58,271 bases of DNA from Bdellovibrionaceae bacterium UBA6776 (GCA_002453155.1 DKGG01000036.1:1-58271), one strand, 5' to 3'; shown: positions 40,856 to 50,017, counted from the stretch's first letter. Program-made: numbers and translations. The notes: generated from the letters alone by a model not told the origin.

Positions 40856-41321
40856 AGTCAGACTCGGAATCTCCCAAAGCGATCGGCTTTTCTTCACCGT
40901 AGCTAATGATTGTCATTCTTTTAGAGTCAATTCCAAGACTCGCAAGATAGGACTTCACGGCTTTCGCTCGACGCTCTCCCAAAGCCAAGTTGTACTCCAC
41001 GGAACCCCGGCTGTCACAGTGACCTTCGATCTGAATGGTCACATCACCATGAGAACGAATCCACTCTGCATTGTCCGCCAATGTTTTGCGAGCTTCCGTG
41101 CTCAAAGTTGCAGAGTCATAATCAAAGTTTACAGAGTTCAATCCGGAAATGTTTCCGCTGTCCGAACCCATTTGATCATAAGCAATGCCCTGAGAGGAAA
41201 TGGAAGAATCCAACGCTTGGCCTTCAGCTCCACCCACATCTTCAGATTTCTTTTTACTTGCACATGAAACTGCGAACACAGACAAAGTTGCAATCACCAA
41301 TAAAGACTTCATCAATTTCAT
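40815..41321 (-). CDS. pal: Peptidoglycan-associated lipoprotein Pal
   Basis: An outer-membrane lipoprotein that binds peptidoglycan and TolB. The lipobox is AVSC. The C-terminal OmpA-like domain is typical: VNFDYDSATL, IQIEGHCDSRGSVEYNLALG, RRAKAVKSYL, IISYGEEKP, NRRANFV. The length is 168 residues. The start at 41321 is preceded by AAGGAG. tolQ, tolR, tolA and tolB are not in the window, so the cluster is split. Confidence 0.94.
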   Translation of the reverse strand: MKLMKSLLVIATLSVFAVSCASKKKSEDVGGAEGQALDSSISSQGIAYDQMGSDSGNISGLNSVNFDYDSATLSTEARKTLADNAEWIRSHGDVTIQIEGHCDSRGSVEYNLALGERRAKAVKSYLASLGIDSKRMTIISYGEEKPIALGDSESDYAKNRRANFVPLQ

Positions 41322-41351
41322 ACCCTCACACTCCTTTGTAAAAACATCTCT

Positions 41352-41380
41352 ATTCTGTGAAACCAAATCCGGCTTGTCTA
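41352..41380 (-). promoter_or_regulatory. Candidate sigma70-type promoter of pal
   Basis: On the minus strand, TAGACA (41380-41375) and CAGAAT (41357-41352) are separated by exactly 17 bp. Both boxes match the consensus only partly. It lies 30 bp before the pal start, in the region shared with the divergent ssb-like gene. Confidence 0.3.
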
Positions 41381-41514
41381 GGACTTTTGAGAAAAACTAA
41401 ACGGCAAATCCGAAAATCGCACAAGAACCTGTTCTACCTTCCACAAAATCACCGTGAAACGGTCTCGCACTTTGCAAATCTTTAAAGAAATCACTTTTTA
41501 CAAAAGGAGTTTTG

Positions 41515-41904
41515 ATGAAAACAATGAACCGTGTCTTTTTAATTGGAAACTTGGGCCACGAACCGGAATTGAGAGAATCGGAAAACGGCCAGTACTTTGC
41601 GCGCCTCAATGTGGCCACTCACCGCTACATCGGAAAGGGCGAAGACCGGCAGGAAGAAGTGCAATGGCACAATGTCTACGCCTGGGGAAAAACCGCCGAA
41701 ACCTGCTGCGCTCACTTAAGCAAAGGGGCATTGCTCTTTGTTGAGGGAGAGGTGCGCCAGATTCAAACCTCTAAAAAAAGCGAGAACTCTTCGCCCATGA
41801 CCATTGTGCATGCCCATCAAATTCGCTTTCTGAAGACAAACAAAGGACGGACTCTTGACAATTTCGGCCCGGCAAGAAATCATGATGCTGTGGCGCATCG
41901 TTAG
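41515..41904 (+). CDS. ssb: Single-stranded DNA-binding protein, short paralogue
   Basis: The OB-fold of SSB is clear: MNRVFLIGNLGHEPELRESENGQYFARLNVATHR, VQWHNVYAWGKTAETC, KGALLFVEGEVRQ. It has only 130 residues and lacks the usual acidic C-terminal tip (typically ending DIPF), with which SSB calls repair and replication partners. It is therefore probably a second, special-purpose SSB and not the main one. The start ATG at 41515 is preceded by AAAGGAG. Confidence 0.85.
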   Translation: MKTMNRVFLIGNLGHEPELRESENGQYFARLNVATHRYIGKGEDRQEEVQWHNVYAWGKTAETCCAHLSKGALLFVEGEVRQIQTSKKSENSSPMTIVHAHQIRFLKTNKGRTLDNFGPARNHDAVAHR

Positions 41905-41933
41905 CGCGCAGCCCAAGGGCCATCGGGGGGACT

Positions 41934-42428
41934 ATGGAAAAACTCAATTGGATCAAAGAGCTTGTTCACGCGGAACAACAAATGGAAGAGGCTGGCATCG
42001 TCGATATGACGGCAGGTCTCGATCCTCATCGAGAAATGGAAGAAACCACCGTTGATTTTCTTCTGGACCTGAAGCTGGCCTTTGTAGAAGTGACTTCTGC
42101 TTTCAACCAATTGAAAACCACAGGTCTTGGACACATTAAAATTTATGGAATTTCCAAAACCAAAGCGGATTTCATGCTTTTTCGAAATGGCTACAAATTG
42201 ATTTTTTCCATGGCCGCTCCGGGAAAAATTCGCATTTTTCAAACTGCAACCAATCCGCAGTTTTATTTTCAGCCTCACCAAGAGGAATCACAAATTGAAT
42301 CTCAAGTTCTAGAGGCTGAAATGGGTGCCTTTGGACAGATGAGTTGGACTTACAAAGGCCAACCCATCAATTTGGATTATTTGGTGCGGTACTACACAAG
42401 TCGCTTTGTTAAAGACAGCACTAAATAG
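41934..42428 (+). CDS. Protein of unknown function (164 aa)
   Basis: A soluble protein without signal peptide or recognised motif. A helical N-terminus (EELVHAEQQMEEAG-like) precedes a mixed region (KIYGISKTKADFMLFRNGYKLIFSM). GGGGG precedes the ATG. It may be co-transcribed with the ssb-like gene, 29 bp upstream. The convergent DUF2802 gene ends 10 bp away. Confidence 0.6.
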   Translation: MEKLNWIKELVHAEQQMEEAGIVDMTAGLDPHREMEETTVDFLLDLKLAFVEVTSAFNQLKTTGLGHIKIYGISKTKADFMLFRNGYKLIFSMAAPGKIRIFQTATNPQFYFQPHQEESQIESQVLEAEMGAFGQMSWTYKGQPINLDYLVRYYTSRFVKDSTK

Positions 42429-42438
42429 GTCGACGTCT

Positions 42439-43305
42439 TTAAATCTTAGGAAATTGAACTTTTTGAATTTGGTTCTTTGGAGCTTTTTTAGGCTCTTCCA
42501 TCCTTTTGATTTCTTCTTTTTTCGGTTCCAACAGATGAGAAGCCGAATCGGCCAATTTTTTCCCAAAACCTTCAGCGGCCCGTCTTAGAGCCTCTGTGGT
42601 TTTTGAAGGTTCGGTCCGATATTTAGGAGGTTCTTCCACATGAGAGTCATCAAACTCTTTGCAGGCCTCTTTGAATTTTTGGCTCAATTGATCCAAGGTT
42701 TCCAAACTCTCCCGAGGAATTTCATCTTCAACGAAGTTGCTGTACTTCGATGAGGACGTGGTCGCCTTCTGAGGCGCCGTTTCGGGAACAGTTTTCTTTG
42801 CCCACTCGGGCAGAGCCTCTTCATCAAACATCAATTGATCGCGGTTGACCTTTGCAATCAATTCCAACTGTTCTCGAGGAAGATCCACTTGAGCCGAAAT
42901 TTCATCCACGCTGGCACCCGAATTGGCCATGCGCGCGGCCTTCACATAACGAATGGTTTTTTGCCGTTCTAAAATTTCCTCGTGGGGGATTTTGTCCTGA
43001 AAGATTTCTGCCACTTCCAAGCTTTTTTGCATGGACTCATGAATTTGATAATTGTGGCGATCCGCTTCAACGATCTTGTCTTGAATCACACGAGTTTTTT
43101 GATCCAAGAGACCTGCCAACTGTTTCACTTGAACATCCGTGCGGTCCGAAAGGTCTTCTAAAACAGTAATTTTACTTTGTAAAAGCTGAAGTCCACGGCT
43201 CAAACGAGGGTCATCTTGCGGAGGACGCTTCAATCGCGTCCAAAGCACATAAATTCCAACTGCTAAAAAAATATCAATCCCGATTTGGATCAAAGACCAA
43301 TTCAT
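42439..43305 (-). CDS. DUF2802-like membrane-anchored coiled-coil protein
   Basis: One N-terminal membrane segment (IGIDIFLAVGIYVLWT) precedes a coiled coil. The centre (ERQKTIRYVKAARMANSGASVDEISAQVDLP) resembles DUF2802, a helix-turn-helix-like motif of proteins often coded near flagellar genes. The C-terminus is disordered and charged. An unusual GGGGGG run serves as ribosome-binding site, four bases from the ATG. A link to motility is only a guess. Confidence 0.65.
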   Translation of the reverse strand: MNWSLIQIGIDIFLAVGIYVLWTRLKRPPQDDPRLSRGLQLLQSKITVLEDLSDRTDVQVKQLAGLLDQKTRVIQDKIVEADRHNYQIHESMQKSLEVAEIFQDKIPHEEILERQKTIRYVKAARMANSGASVDEISAQVDLPREQLELIAKVNRDQLMFDEEALPEWAKKTVPETAPQKATTSSSKYSNFVEDEIPRESLETLDQLSQKFKEACKEFDDSHVEEPPKYRTEPSKTTEALRRAAEGFGKKLADSASHLLEPKKEEIKRMEEPKKAPKNQIQKVQFPKI

Positions 43306-43386
43306 AAATCCCCCCGTCCCCTTTTAGTTTATTGGAGGGGTGCGCCAAACCACAAGGGGCGGCCTTCGGGAACTGGACCTTTGAAT

Positions 43387-44589
43387 TTACTGAAGCCTGG
43401 AAGCAAAGTCCTTTAAGCGCGCACAGGCCTTTTCAATTTGTGTCTCTTTCAACGCAAAACTGATTCGCAAGTAGCCTTCCACGCCGCTTTCCACACCTGG
43501 AACAACGGCCAGTTGAACTCCATCCAACAGAGCCTCTGCCACCTCTTTGGTTCCTTGAAGAGATTTTCCTTCATAGGTTTTTCCCAACCAGGCCTTCACA
43601 TTGACCCAAAGGTAAAAGGCTCCACCGGGAGGAAGCACTTCCACACCCTCAATTTCATTCAAAAGTTTTACGAACAAATCTCTGCGAGTGATTAAAGTCT
43701 CATTGGATTTCTTCACCTGACTCCAACAGTTTTGAATGGCATAGGCAGCTGCAATCTGAGTGAACGGGGCCGCGCAACTGACGGACTGGCTTTGGTAGTT
43801 GGACATGGCTTGAATCAATTTGGCATCTCCAACCGCCCAACCCAAGCGCCAGCCTGTCATAGAAAAGGATTTTGAAATTCCATTGATCAAAACCACTCGT
43901 TCTTTCAGCTCCGGTGCAACATGCAAAAGATGAGGAGCTACAGTTTCCCCTTCCGAAAAGATCAAACGGTTATAAATGTCATCACTGAGCACCACAATTT
44001 GAGGATGATCCTTTAAAAAAGCTGCGATCTCTTTAAGAGCATCTTTCGAGAGGGTTTCTCCAGAAGGATTGTTTGGCGAATTCAAAATCAAAACTTTTGT
44101 CTTTTCAGAAACTTGAGATTCCAAATCTTCTCGAGTCAGATGAAACCGCTTGGACTCGCTGGTCGAAACCAAAACTGGTTTTCCTCCGGCCAACTCCACC
44201 ATGGTGGGATAACTGACCCAGTAGGGAATAGGAATGAGAACTTCATCTCCTGGATCCAAAAGCATTTGTAGGGCCGAAAACAAAATAAACTTTGCACCTG
44301 CGGAAACCGTCACCTCTTGGGGAGAAAACTTCAAATTCAACTCTTGCTGAGCCAAGTCTGCAATCGCACTTTTCAATTCTGGAAGACCCCCTGCCGGAGC
44401 GTATTTGGTCTTTCCAGATTCAATGGCCGCAATTCCCACTTTGGAAATTTCAGCATAGGTGTCCCAGTCCGGCTCTCCCACAGACAAAGAAATCACATCT
44501 TGTCCTTCGGCTTTCAGAGCTTTGGCTTTGGCCGCAATGGCAAGGGTGGGAGAAGGCTTTAAATTCAGTGCGCGGGTCGAGAGTTTCAC
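43387..44589 (-). CDS. Aspartate/aromatic aminotransferase, class I PLP enzyme
   Basis: A class I aminotransferase of 400 residues. The lysine that binds PLP is in GISKSFSMTGWRLGW; VTVSAGAKF, PYWVSYPTMVELAGG, NSPNNPSGETL and the C-terminal LRISFAL are typical. The pattern fits bacterial aspartate aminotransferases of subgroup I-gamma. Some of these also act as prephenate aminotransferases; the substrate cannot be fixed from sequence alone. It overlaps coaD by 4 bp. Confidence 0.9.
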   Translation of the reverse strand: MKLSTRALNLKPSPTLAIAAKAKALKAEGQDVISLSVGEPDWDTYAEISKVGIAAIESGKTKYAPAGGLPELKSAIADLAQQELNLKFSPQEVTVSAGAKFILFSALQMLLDPGDEVLIPIPYWVSYPTMVELAGGKPVLVSTSESKRFHLTREDLESQVSEKTKVLILNSPNNPSGETLSKDALKEIAAFLKDHPQIVVLSDDIYNRLIFSEGETVAPHLLHVAPELKERVVLINGISKSFSMTGWRLGWAVGDAKLIQAMSNYQSQSVSCAAPFTQIAAAYAIQNCWSQVKKSNETLITRRDLFVKLLNEIEGVEVLPPGGAFYLWVNVKAWLGKTYEGKSLQGTKEVAEALLDGVQLAVVPGVESGVEGYLRISFALKETQIEKACARLKDFASRLQ

Positions 44590-45089
44590 GACATTCCTTT
44601 CTTTAACTTTTCTTTTAATTTGAGTCCGACAGATTCAGGAACCAATCCTTCAAGGCATCCATTGTGCGAAGCCACTTCCTTCACCATTCGCGAAGCAATA
44701 AAGCTGTACTCTGGGCGCGTAAAGACGATCATGGTTTCGATGGCCGAATCCAATGTTCGATTCATGTTGGCCATGGCATATTCATATTCAAAATCAGAAA
44801 CCGCCCGCAGGCCTCGAACGATGGTGGAGATTTGGTTTTTGCGAGCGTAATCCACAAGGAGACCTTCCGTAGATTCCACTTTTATTCTTCCACCTGTACA
44901 CTCTTGAATCATTGCGACCCGTTCTTCCACGGAAAACAAATAATCTTTAGACAGAGAGTTTGCGACCAAAATGACAATCTCATCGAATTGAGATTCAATG
45001 CGCTCGATAATATCCAGGTGGCCACAAGTGATGGGATCGAAACTTCCGCTATAGAGAGCTCTTCGCGATGTCGTCTGTGTTTTCTTCAT
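44586..45089 (-). CDS. coaD: Phosphopantetheine adenylyltransferase CoaD
   Basis: The penultimate step of coenzyme A synthesis: joins 4'-phosphopantetheine and ATP. GSFDPITCGHLDII contains the nucleotide-binding T/H-x-G-H motif; STIVRGLRAVSDFEYEYAMANMNR and the EYSFIASRMVKEVASHNG region are diagnostic. Length 167. The start lies inside rsmD (41 bp overlap). Confidence 0.95.
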   Translation of the reverse strand: MKKTQTTSRRALYSGSFDPITCGHLDIIERIESQFDEIVILVANSLSKDYLFSVEERVAMIQECTGGRIKVESTEGLLVDYARKNQISTIVRGLRAVSDFEYEYAMANMNRTLDSAIETMIVFTRPEYSFIASRMVKEVASHNGCLEGLVPESVGLKLKEKLKKGMS

Positions 45090-45654
45090 CAGGGCCGGTC
45101 CTCTCCGGAAGGGTCCTCAATTCATACAAATTGAGCGCCTTATCGCCAAACTCTTTGCGATCATAACGGATCAATGATCCATAAGACACTTCAATATTTT
45201 CTTTGGTCCCTGACTCAATAGCAACAAGACCGCCCTCTTTCAACACTTCACTGCTTGAAAGCTGAGAAAGAACCTGATCCGCCATCACTTTGGTGAATGG
45301 AGGATCAATGAGGATCAAATCATACTGGGACTTGGAGCCTTTCAAAAAACTCAAAGCGTCCTTTCGGATGATCTTAAAACTCTCCTCAACCCCTAACTTT
45401 TTTACATTCTCCCGAAGAATGCTCAGGCTTTTTTCATTGGCATCCACAAAGTCCACATGGGCCGCCCCTCGGGAGAGAGCTTCTAGGCCTAAACTTCCCG
45501 TTCCACAGAACAGATCCAGAACCTGGGCACCGTCCACATAAGACGTCCATTTATTAAATAGGCTTTCTTTCACCCGGTCTGTGGTGGGACGGATGTGGCT
45601 GGCCTTAAAAGCCACCAAGCGATGGCCTTTGTACTTTCCAGAAATGATCCTCAT
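45049..45654 (-). CDS. rsmD: 16S rRNA (guanine-966-N2)-methyltransferase RsmD
   Basis: Methylates G966 of 16S rRNA. Typical parts are MRIISGKYKGHRL, the arginine-rich RPTTDRVKESLFN, SAM-binding VLDLFCGTGSLGLEALSRGA and the catalytic DPPF in LILIDPPFTK. Length 201. The pair rsmD-coaD is common in bacteria. It overlaps the PilZ-like gene by 4 bp at its start and coaD by 41 bp at its end. Confidence 0.94.
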   Translation of the reverse strand: MRIISGKYKGHRLVAFKASHIRPTTDRVKESLFNKWTSYVDGAQVLDLFCGTGSLGLEALSRGAAHVDFVDANEKSLSILRENVKKLGVEESFKIIRKDALSFLKGSKSQYDLILIDPPFTKVMADQVLSQLSSSEVLKEGGLVAIESGTKENIEVSYGSLIRYDRKEFGDKALNLYELRTLPERTGPDEENTDDIAKSSL

Positions 45655-46001
45655 CGCCGTATCTGCCCAATCCGAATCAAAAAACTTTGAATTCCTTTTT
45701 GCTGCTCGGAATCCAAATTCAAAAATCGGAATTCCACCAATCGCTCCACGGTTTTGTCGCGAATCATGGCACGATCGTAGGTCTTCATCACCTTGGCTTG
45801 GCAGGAGACTTCCAGCTTTAAAACCGGAAGAGTGAAGTTCACTAAGAACTCGGAGCCCACCAAATACAGTGGTCCTGTGGCTTTTACCATGGCTCCGGTT
45901 TGGGAAAGTTTCAAAGCTTCTTCCACAAGAAACTTTCCATCTCTTTGAACATAAAAAGAAAACGGGTAAGGTTGAACCTTTCTCACATTTGAAGTACTCA
46001 T
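45651..46001 (-). CDS. PilZ-like domain protein
   Basis: A 116-residue beta-barrel-like protein with the length and pattern of a PilZ domain, the cyclic di-GMP receptor. The motif D-x-S-x-x-G reads LKLSQTGA here (Asp replaced by Lys-Leu) and the RxxxR box is not clear, so cyclic di-GMP binding is doubtful. It lies between a receiver and rsmD, overlapping both by 4 bp. Confidence 0.6.
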   Translation of the reverse strand: MSTSNVRKVQPYPFSFYVQRDGKFLVEEALKLSQTGAMVKATGPLYLVGSEFLVNFTLPVLKLEVSCQAKVMKTYDRAMIRDKTVERLVEFRFLNLDSEQQKGIQSFLIRIGQIRR

Positions 46002-46351
46002 TTGATCAAATTCTCCGCAACTTGAATCACTTCGTTGATATCTTCAAACGGCTTCGGAATAAAAAGATCCGCGCCCATTTTTTGAGCTTTATCACTATCA
46101 TATTTTCCGGTAAAAGCACTCATCAAAATCACTTTTGCCGCAGGTTCAAGAGGACGCATCTGAAGAAGTGTAGGCCCATCCATTTCGGGCATCAAAACAT
46201 CTAAAAAAACCAAATCGGGCTGAAACTCTTTCCAGATTTTTAAGCCTATCTTTCCATCCTCAGCAACTTCAACAAGATGGCCTTTTTTCTGTGCGGCCTT
46301 TTGAAGAGATCTGCGAATGAGTTTTTCATCATCGACCACAAGAATTTTCAT
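45998..46351 (-). CDS. Stand-alone response-regulator receiver
   Basis: A receiver domain of 117 residues with VVDDEK, the phospho-acceptor Asp in VFLDVLMPEMDG, the switch region LMSAFTG and the lysine in IPKPF. It has no output domain. The kinase encoded directly upstream (46357-48207, 5 bp away) is the likely partner. I chose the ATG at 46351, with AGGAG close before it; a GTG at 46375 inside the kinase gene is an alternative. Confidence 0.85.
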   Translation of the reverse strand: MKILVVDDEKLIRRSLQKAAQKKGHLVEVAEDGKIGLKIWKEFQPDLVFLDVLMPEMDGPTLLQMRPLEPAAKVILMSAFTGKYDSDKAQKMGADLFIPKPFEDINEVIQVAENLIK

Positions 46352-46356
46352 GGCTC

Positions 46357-48207
46357 CTAGTCTCCGCTTTCCCACTTGGGCATTTCAATCACAAAACGAG
46401 CGCCTTCTTCATAATTTTCATCCAAAGTTAGATTTCCCCCGAAGCTTCGAATGACATTCAGACTGAGGCTCAAACCCAAACCGGTTCCTTGCCCCTCCCC
46501 TTTTGTGGTGAAAAAAGGTTCGAAAATCTTTTGTTGGTACTTTTTGGGAACGCCCGGCCCCTCATCTTGAATCCAAATTTGGATTTGATCATTTTCAAAA
46601 AAACTAGAAACCATCACCTTGCCTTTTTTGTTGGATTCCATGGACTGACAGGCATTTGCGACCAAGTTAAAAATCACTTGTTGAAGCATGTGTGGGTCCG
46701 CCAAAGTTTTTGGCAGAGCCTCTCCCAAATTGACTTCATGTTTAAACTTTCCAATCAAAGATTTCAAAAGAGGCAATGTATTTCCGATCACCTCATTCAC
46801 ATCCGTAGGCACATGACGGTCTTCGGTGTGAGGTTTTGAATAGTCTAAAAGGTTCTTAATTGTCTTTTGACAGCGATGAGCCGCATTCTCCACCTCGGAC
46901 ACATCTTCTCGAAAGCTTTCACTCAAAGACTCTTCTGCCAAAAGCACTTGGCAAAGAGATCGAATCCCTGTCAGTGGATTGTTCAGTTCATGGGCGATGT
47001 GTCCTGCCAATTGCCCCAGAGCCGCAATTTTTTCGGTTTGAATGATGTGCTGTTTGAGCTGGTAGGAGGAACTTTGATCGGAAAGGTGAACCACCTTAGA
47101 ACCTTCCGCAACACCTCGAGCCATTTGAATGGGATAACTTTCCACATTAAAGACTTGAGAGCCTCGGCGAATGATCTCTTCGTTGACCTTCAACAATAAT
47201 TCTTTGTCAAAAAGCTGATTGGCACGAACCACATTCTGTTCGCTGTCGAAAATCCCAATGGGTTCATCCAATCCGTCAAAAGTCTTTTCCCAAAACAGGG
47301 CAGCTTCCGAGAGATCTTTCTCCAATTGGAATCGATCCAAGACCAATTCCAATCCCACCATGCGAAGTTTCCACTCTAAAATAAAATCTCTCAATTTAGA
47401 TTTAGGAACTTGATGCTCAATAAAAAGAAGAAACCGATTCTTAGCACCTTCGAACTCCAAAAGAGGCGCAATGGGACGATTCAAAAGATTGGCCAAAACC
47501 TGACGCCAATCTCCGTTTTGGTTTCCCGGCAAGGGTTTTATGCGCTTTTCTAAAACCAAACGTCCACTTAAATAAAGAACTCGAACTTCACCATTTTGAG
47601 GAATGGCAAGCACAGCTCCTCCAAGTCCCTTGGTTTTTCGAACTTCATCTTGAACCATAGAAACCACTTCCGAAAGTTCCATGGCACGGTTGAGACTCTT
47701 CAAAAAAAAGATTCGTTTGCGGAGAATAGTGCTGGCTTTTCTTAAGGCCTGAGATTTTTCTTGGCGCTTTGTCTCTTGCTCTTGAAGCTCACGATTTTTT
47801 TTGTACACCTGCCCTTGCAGCAAATCATTTTCACGAATCAAAGAAGATCTTAAATTTTGCTCTTCTTTTTTTCGATTCAAATCTTCAAGAATGACCTGCA
47901 AAGAAATTTTTAAGTTTTGAGGAGATTGGTTAAGATCTAAGATAGAAAAGTCTTGATGAAGCCCTGAAGATTCGGAGATCTCTTCCAAAGAAAAGTCCGC
48001 TCCGACCAAAACAAAGGGAACACCCAGCTCAAGAGCCTGGCTTCTGAGTTTTTGTGAACCCAAAATTAATTCACTGTTATCCAATTCCATGGAAAACGAC
48101 AGATTCAAAGAACTCTCTTTGCCATCTAAAACTAAAGATTTGAACAGTTCACTGTCGGAAAAGACGACCAAACTTGTGCCTCCCAATGCTTGATAGTCTA
48201 TCACCAC
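46357..48207 (-). CDS. Sensor histidine kinase with a degenerate receiver-like N-terminus
   Basis: A cytoplasmic histidine kinase of 616 residues without membrane segments. Residues 1-110 look like a receiver without the acidic pocket; a coiled coil (110-170), a GAF-like sensor (about 170-300) and a PAS-like part follow. The HisKA box with the phospho-histidine is GQLAGHIAHELNNPL, and the ATPase lobe shows NLVANACQS, QDEGPGVPKKY and GTGLGLSLS. It pairs with the receiver five bases downstream. The signal is unknown; the flagellar neighbours suggest motility or development. Confidence 0.88.
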   Translation of the reverse strand: MVIDYQALGGTSLVVFSDSELFKSLVLDGKESSLNLSFSMELDNSELILGSQKLRSQALELGVPFVLVGADFSLEEISESSGLHQDFSILDLNQSPQNLKISLQVILEDLNRKKEEQNLRSSLIRENDLLQGQVYKKNRELQEQETKRQEKSQALRKASTILRKRIFFLKSLNRAMELSEVVSMVQDEVRKTKGLGGAVLAIPQNGEVRVLYLSGRLVLEKRIKPLPGNQNGDWRQVLANLLNRPIAPLLEFEGAKNRFLLFIEHQVPKSKLRDFILEWKLRMVGLELVLDRFQLEKDLSEAALFWEKTFDGLDEPIGIFDSEQNVVRANQLFDKELLLKVNEEIIRRGSQVFNVESYPIQMARGVAEGSKVVHLSDQSSSYQLKQHIIQTEKIAALGQLAGHIAHELNNPLTGIRSLCQVLLAEESLSESFREDVSEVENAAHRCQKTIKNLLDYSKPHTEDRHVPTDVNEVIGNTLPLLKSLIGKFKHEVNLGEALPKTLADPHMLQQVIFNLVANACQSMESNKKGKVMVSSFFENDQIQIWIQDEGPGVPKKYQQKIFEPFFTTKGEGQGTGLGLSLSLNVIRSFGGNLTLDENYEEGARFVIEMPKWESGD

Positions 48208-48252
48208 ACGGGAGGCTTTGCGAGCTTAAGTGATCTTAGCGTCTTGGAGGAA

Positions 48253-49878
48253 TCAGGACTCGACGATTTCTGAAGGGCGCTCAAGACTGGGCCTTAAGTC
48301 ATATTCCAAAACATCCGCCAACAGAGAATAGTCTGGAACTCTCAAAGCCTGACCCAAACGCTCTTTGATGGGATTCAACTTTGCATCTGTAGGCAAGTGA
48401 CACAGAAGTTGTTCCAACTCTTCCATTGCTATGGGCAAATTGAAAAATCGGAAGTTCTTTATAATGTTCCCAAGGTGATCTAAAAGCTCAGGACTTTCAT
48501 CAAGGAATTGAACACCTTTCCCAAGAGTTTGAGACCAATCCGACAGGATCATAAAAAAGTCATTGAGCTTGCTCCGACTGGACTCTTTGACGCTCTCCAA
48601 ACTTCCAGGGGGAATGCGAATTCTTTCGGCGTTAAACCACCGAATCAACACTCCAACAATTGGATCTTCTTTTTCCATCCGCTCAATCAAAACTTCAAAT
48701 TGAGAGAGAATTCTTTGATGGATCGGATCTTCTGGAAGATCTGAAGCTACATATACCTTTGGCAGCTCCTCAAGAAGTTCCGTAATATGCACAACCGTTT
48801 GCCGCAAAACCTTTTGAGGATAGGATTTTCCCAAATAAACGGATTCAATCATTTGCCAAAGCGTATCTGACAGATCTGTGGAAGGAAGAGGCCGAGGTCG
48901 CGGCGCAAAGATTCCCGCCATCCACGATTGAAACTTCTCTACGGAAAGTTCTGTTAAATCCTCAAGGGGCGCAACCATCCAATTTTGAGAAAATGGCCCC
49001 GTTTCATAGGAATTTACATGTTGATTGTTGAAATTGAGAATGGGTTTGTTCAAAAGAGAAGCCACCTGCAAGGGAGAACTGTCACACCCCATAAAAAATT
49101 CGCTGTGCTCTATAATGGAAAACAAATCTGAAATTTGAGTTTCTCCGGTCAAATCCCAAACTCGATCCGTACCCAACAGTGGAAGAGCCGATTGAGAAAG
49201 AGTCCGTTCTTTTTTTGTTCCGATCAAAACCAAGTTCTCGCGGCGATTTTGAAGGAAAACTTGAATCAAATTTTTAAGCTGATCGGTGGAATAGGTTTTC
49301 CCCAGATCACTGGCACCCACATGAAGAACCACATAGGGGGAAACAGGAACTTGAGAAAAGCGAGGAAACCCTCCGACCCACCTGGACTGAGGTTTTAATT
49401 CCACATCGGCCACCATTGAGAAAATATCCACCAGATGAAATCGATTGGGCCGATCCACACCCACCTGGGCATAAAAGAAGGCCGTGGCATCTCCCGCCAA
49501 ATTCAGAAAACCATCTGAATGCCGCGTGTATCCGGCAACCTGTGCACCTTTGGATTCAAAGTGCGCCGTCAATTCTGAGCTCAGCGGAGAAAAACTCAAA
49601 TTCACCACTCGATCAAAATTTTCGAAGTCCATCCGGTTCAAAAAATCATTCAGGCGATCTAAGCCTTGATCTAAATCTTGATTCACTAGGACCGATTCCA
49701 GAAAGATCTTTGAATCCATTGTGTGAACCGTGATGGAATCGCTCAATCCGATGGTTGCATCTTTAAAGCTTTCCCGGACCAAAAGGTGAAGCTCACCTTG
49801 ATCTTCCAAAGCCTTCAATGTGGGCCAGCTTTGAAAAATGTCACCGAACCGAGCGAGTTGAATAACGAGCGTCTTCAT
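48253..49878 (-). CDS. Glycosyltransferase family 9 protein with a C-terminal helical extension
   Basis: Residues 1-330 resemble ADP-heptose:LPS heptosyltransferases (GT9): KTLVIQLARFGDIFQSWPTLK, VLHVGASDLGKTYSTDQLKNL, FFMGCDSSPLQVASLLNKP. The last 200 residues are an additional helical region that I do not recognise. At 541 residues it is far longer than WaaC/WaaF. Its place among flagellar genes, next to a second GT9 and a Maf-like gene, suggests that it glycosylates flagellin rather than LPS; this is an inference. Confidence 0.78.
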   Translation of the reverse strand: MKTLVIQLARFGDIFQSWPTLKALEDQGELHLLVRESFKDATIGLSDSITVHTMDSKIFLESVLVNQDLDQGLDRLNDFLNRMDFENFDRVVNLSFSPLSSELTAHFESKGAQVAGYTRHSDGFLNLAGDATAFFYAQVGVDRPNRFHLVDIFSMVADVELKPQSRWVGGFPRFSQVPVSPYVVLHVGASDLGKTYSTDQLKNLIQVFLQNRRENLVLIGTKKERTLSQSALPLLGTDRVWDLTGETQISDLFSIIEHSEFFMGCDSSPLQVASLLNKPILNFNNQHVNSYETGPFSQNWMVAPLEDLTELSVEKFQSWMAGIFAPRPRPLPSTDLSDTLWQMIESVYLGKSYPQKVLRQTVVHITELLEELPKVYVASDLPEDPIHQRILSQFEVLIERMEKEDPIVGVLIRWFNAERIRIPPGSLESVKESSRSKLNDFFMILSDWSQTLGKGVQFLDESPELLDHLGNIIKNFRFFNLPIAMEELEQLLCHLPTDAKLNPIKERLGQALRVPDYSLLADVLEYDLRPSLERPSEIVES

Positions 49879-50017
49879 TCTTTAATTGCTCCCTTAAAAT
49901 TTCAGACAAAATTCTTAACTTTCGAGATTCCTCACCATAGCCCCTGGTCTCAAGGACTTTTTGAGTGGTCTTTTCAAGCTTCTGAATGGCTTTCTCTAGG
50001 TCTTCTCTCGTTTTCAA
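49841..50017 (-). CDS. Small coiled-coil protein between two glycosyltransferase genes
   Basis: Fifty-eight residues, almost all helix-forming and charged (LEKAIQKLEKTTQKVLE, KLRILSEILREQLKNE). The start is a TTG at 50017, with GAGGAG eight bases upstream; a GTG at 50026 is also possible. It overlaps the preceding glycosyltransferase by 44 bp and the following one by 38 bp, so it bridges the two. The longer frame upstream of 50017 is a shadow of the neighbour. Moderate confidence that it is translated. Confidence 0.45.
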   Translation of the reverse strand: MKTREDLEKAIQKLEKTTQKVLETRGYGEESRKLRILSEILREQLKNEDARYSTRSVR

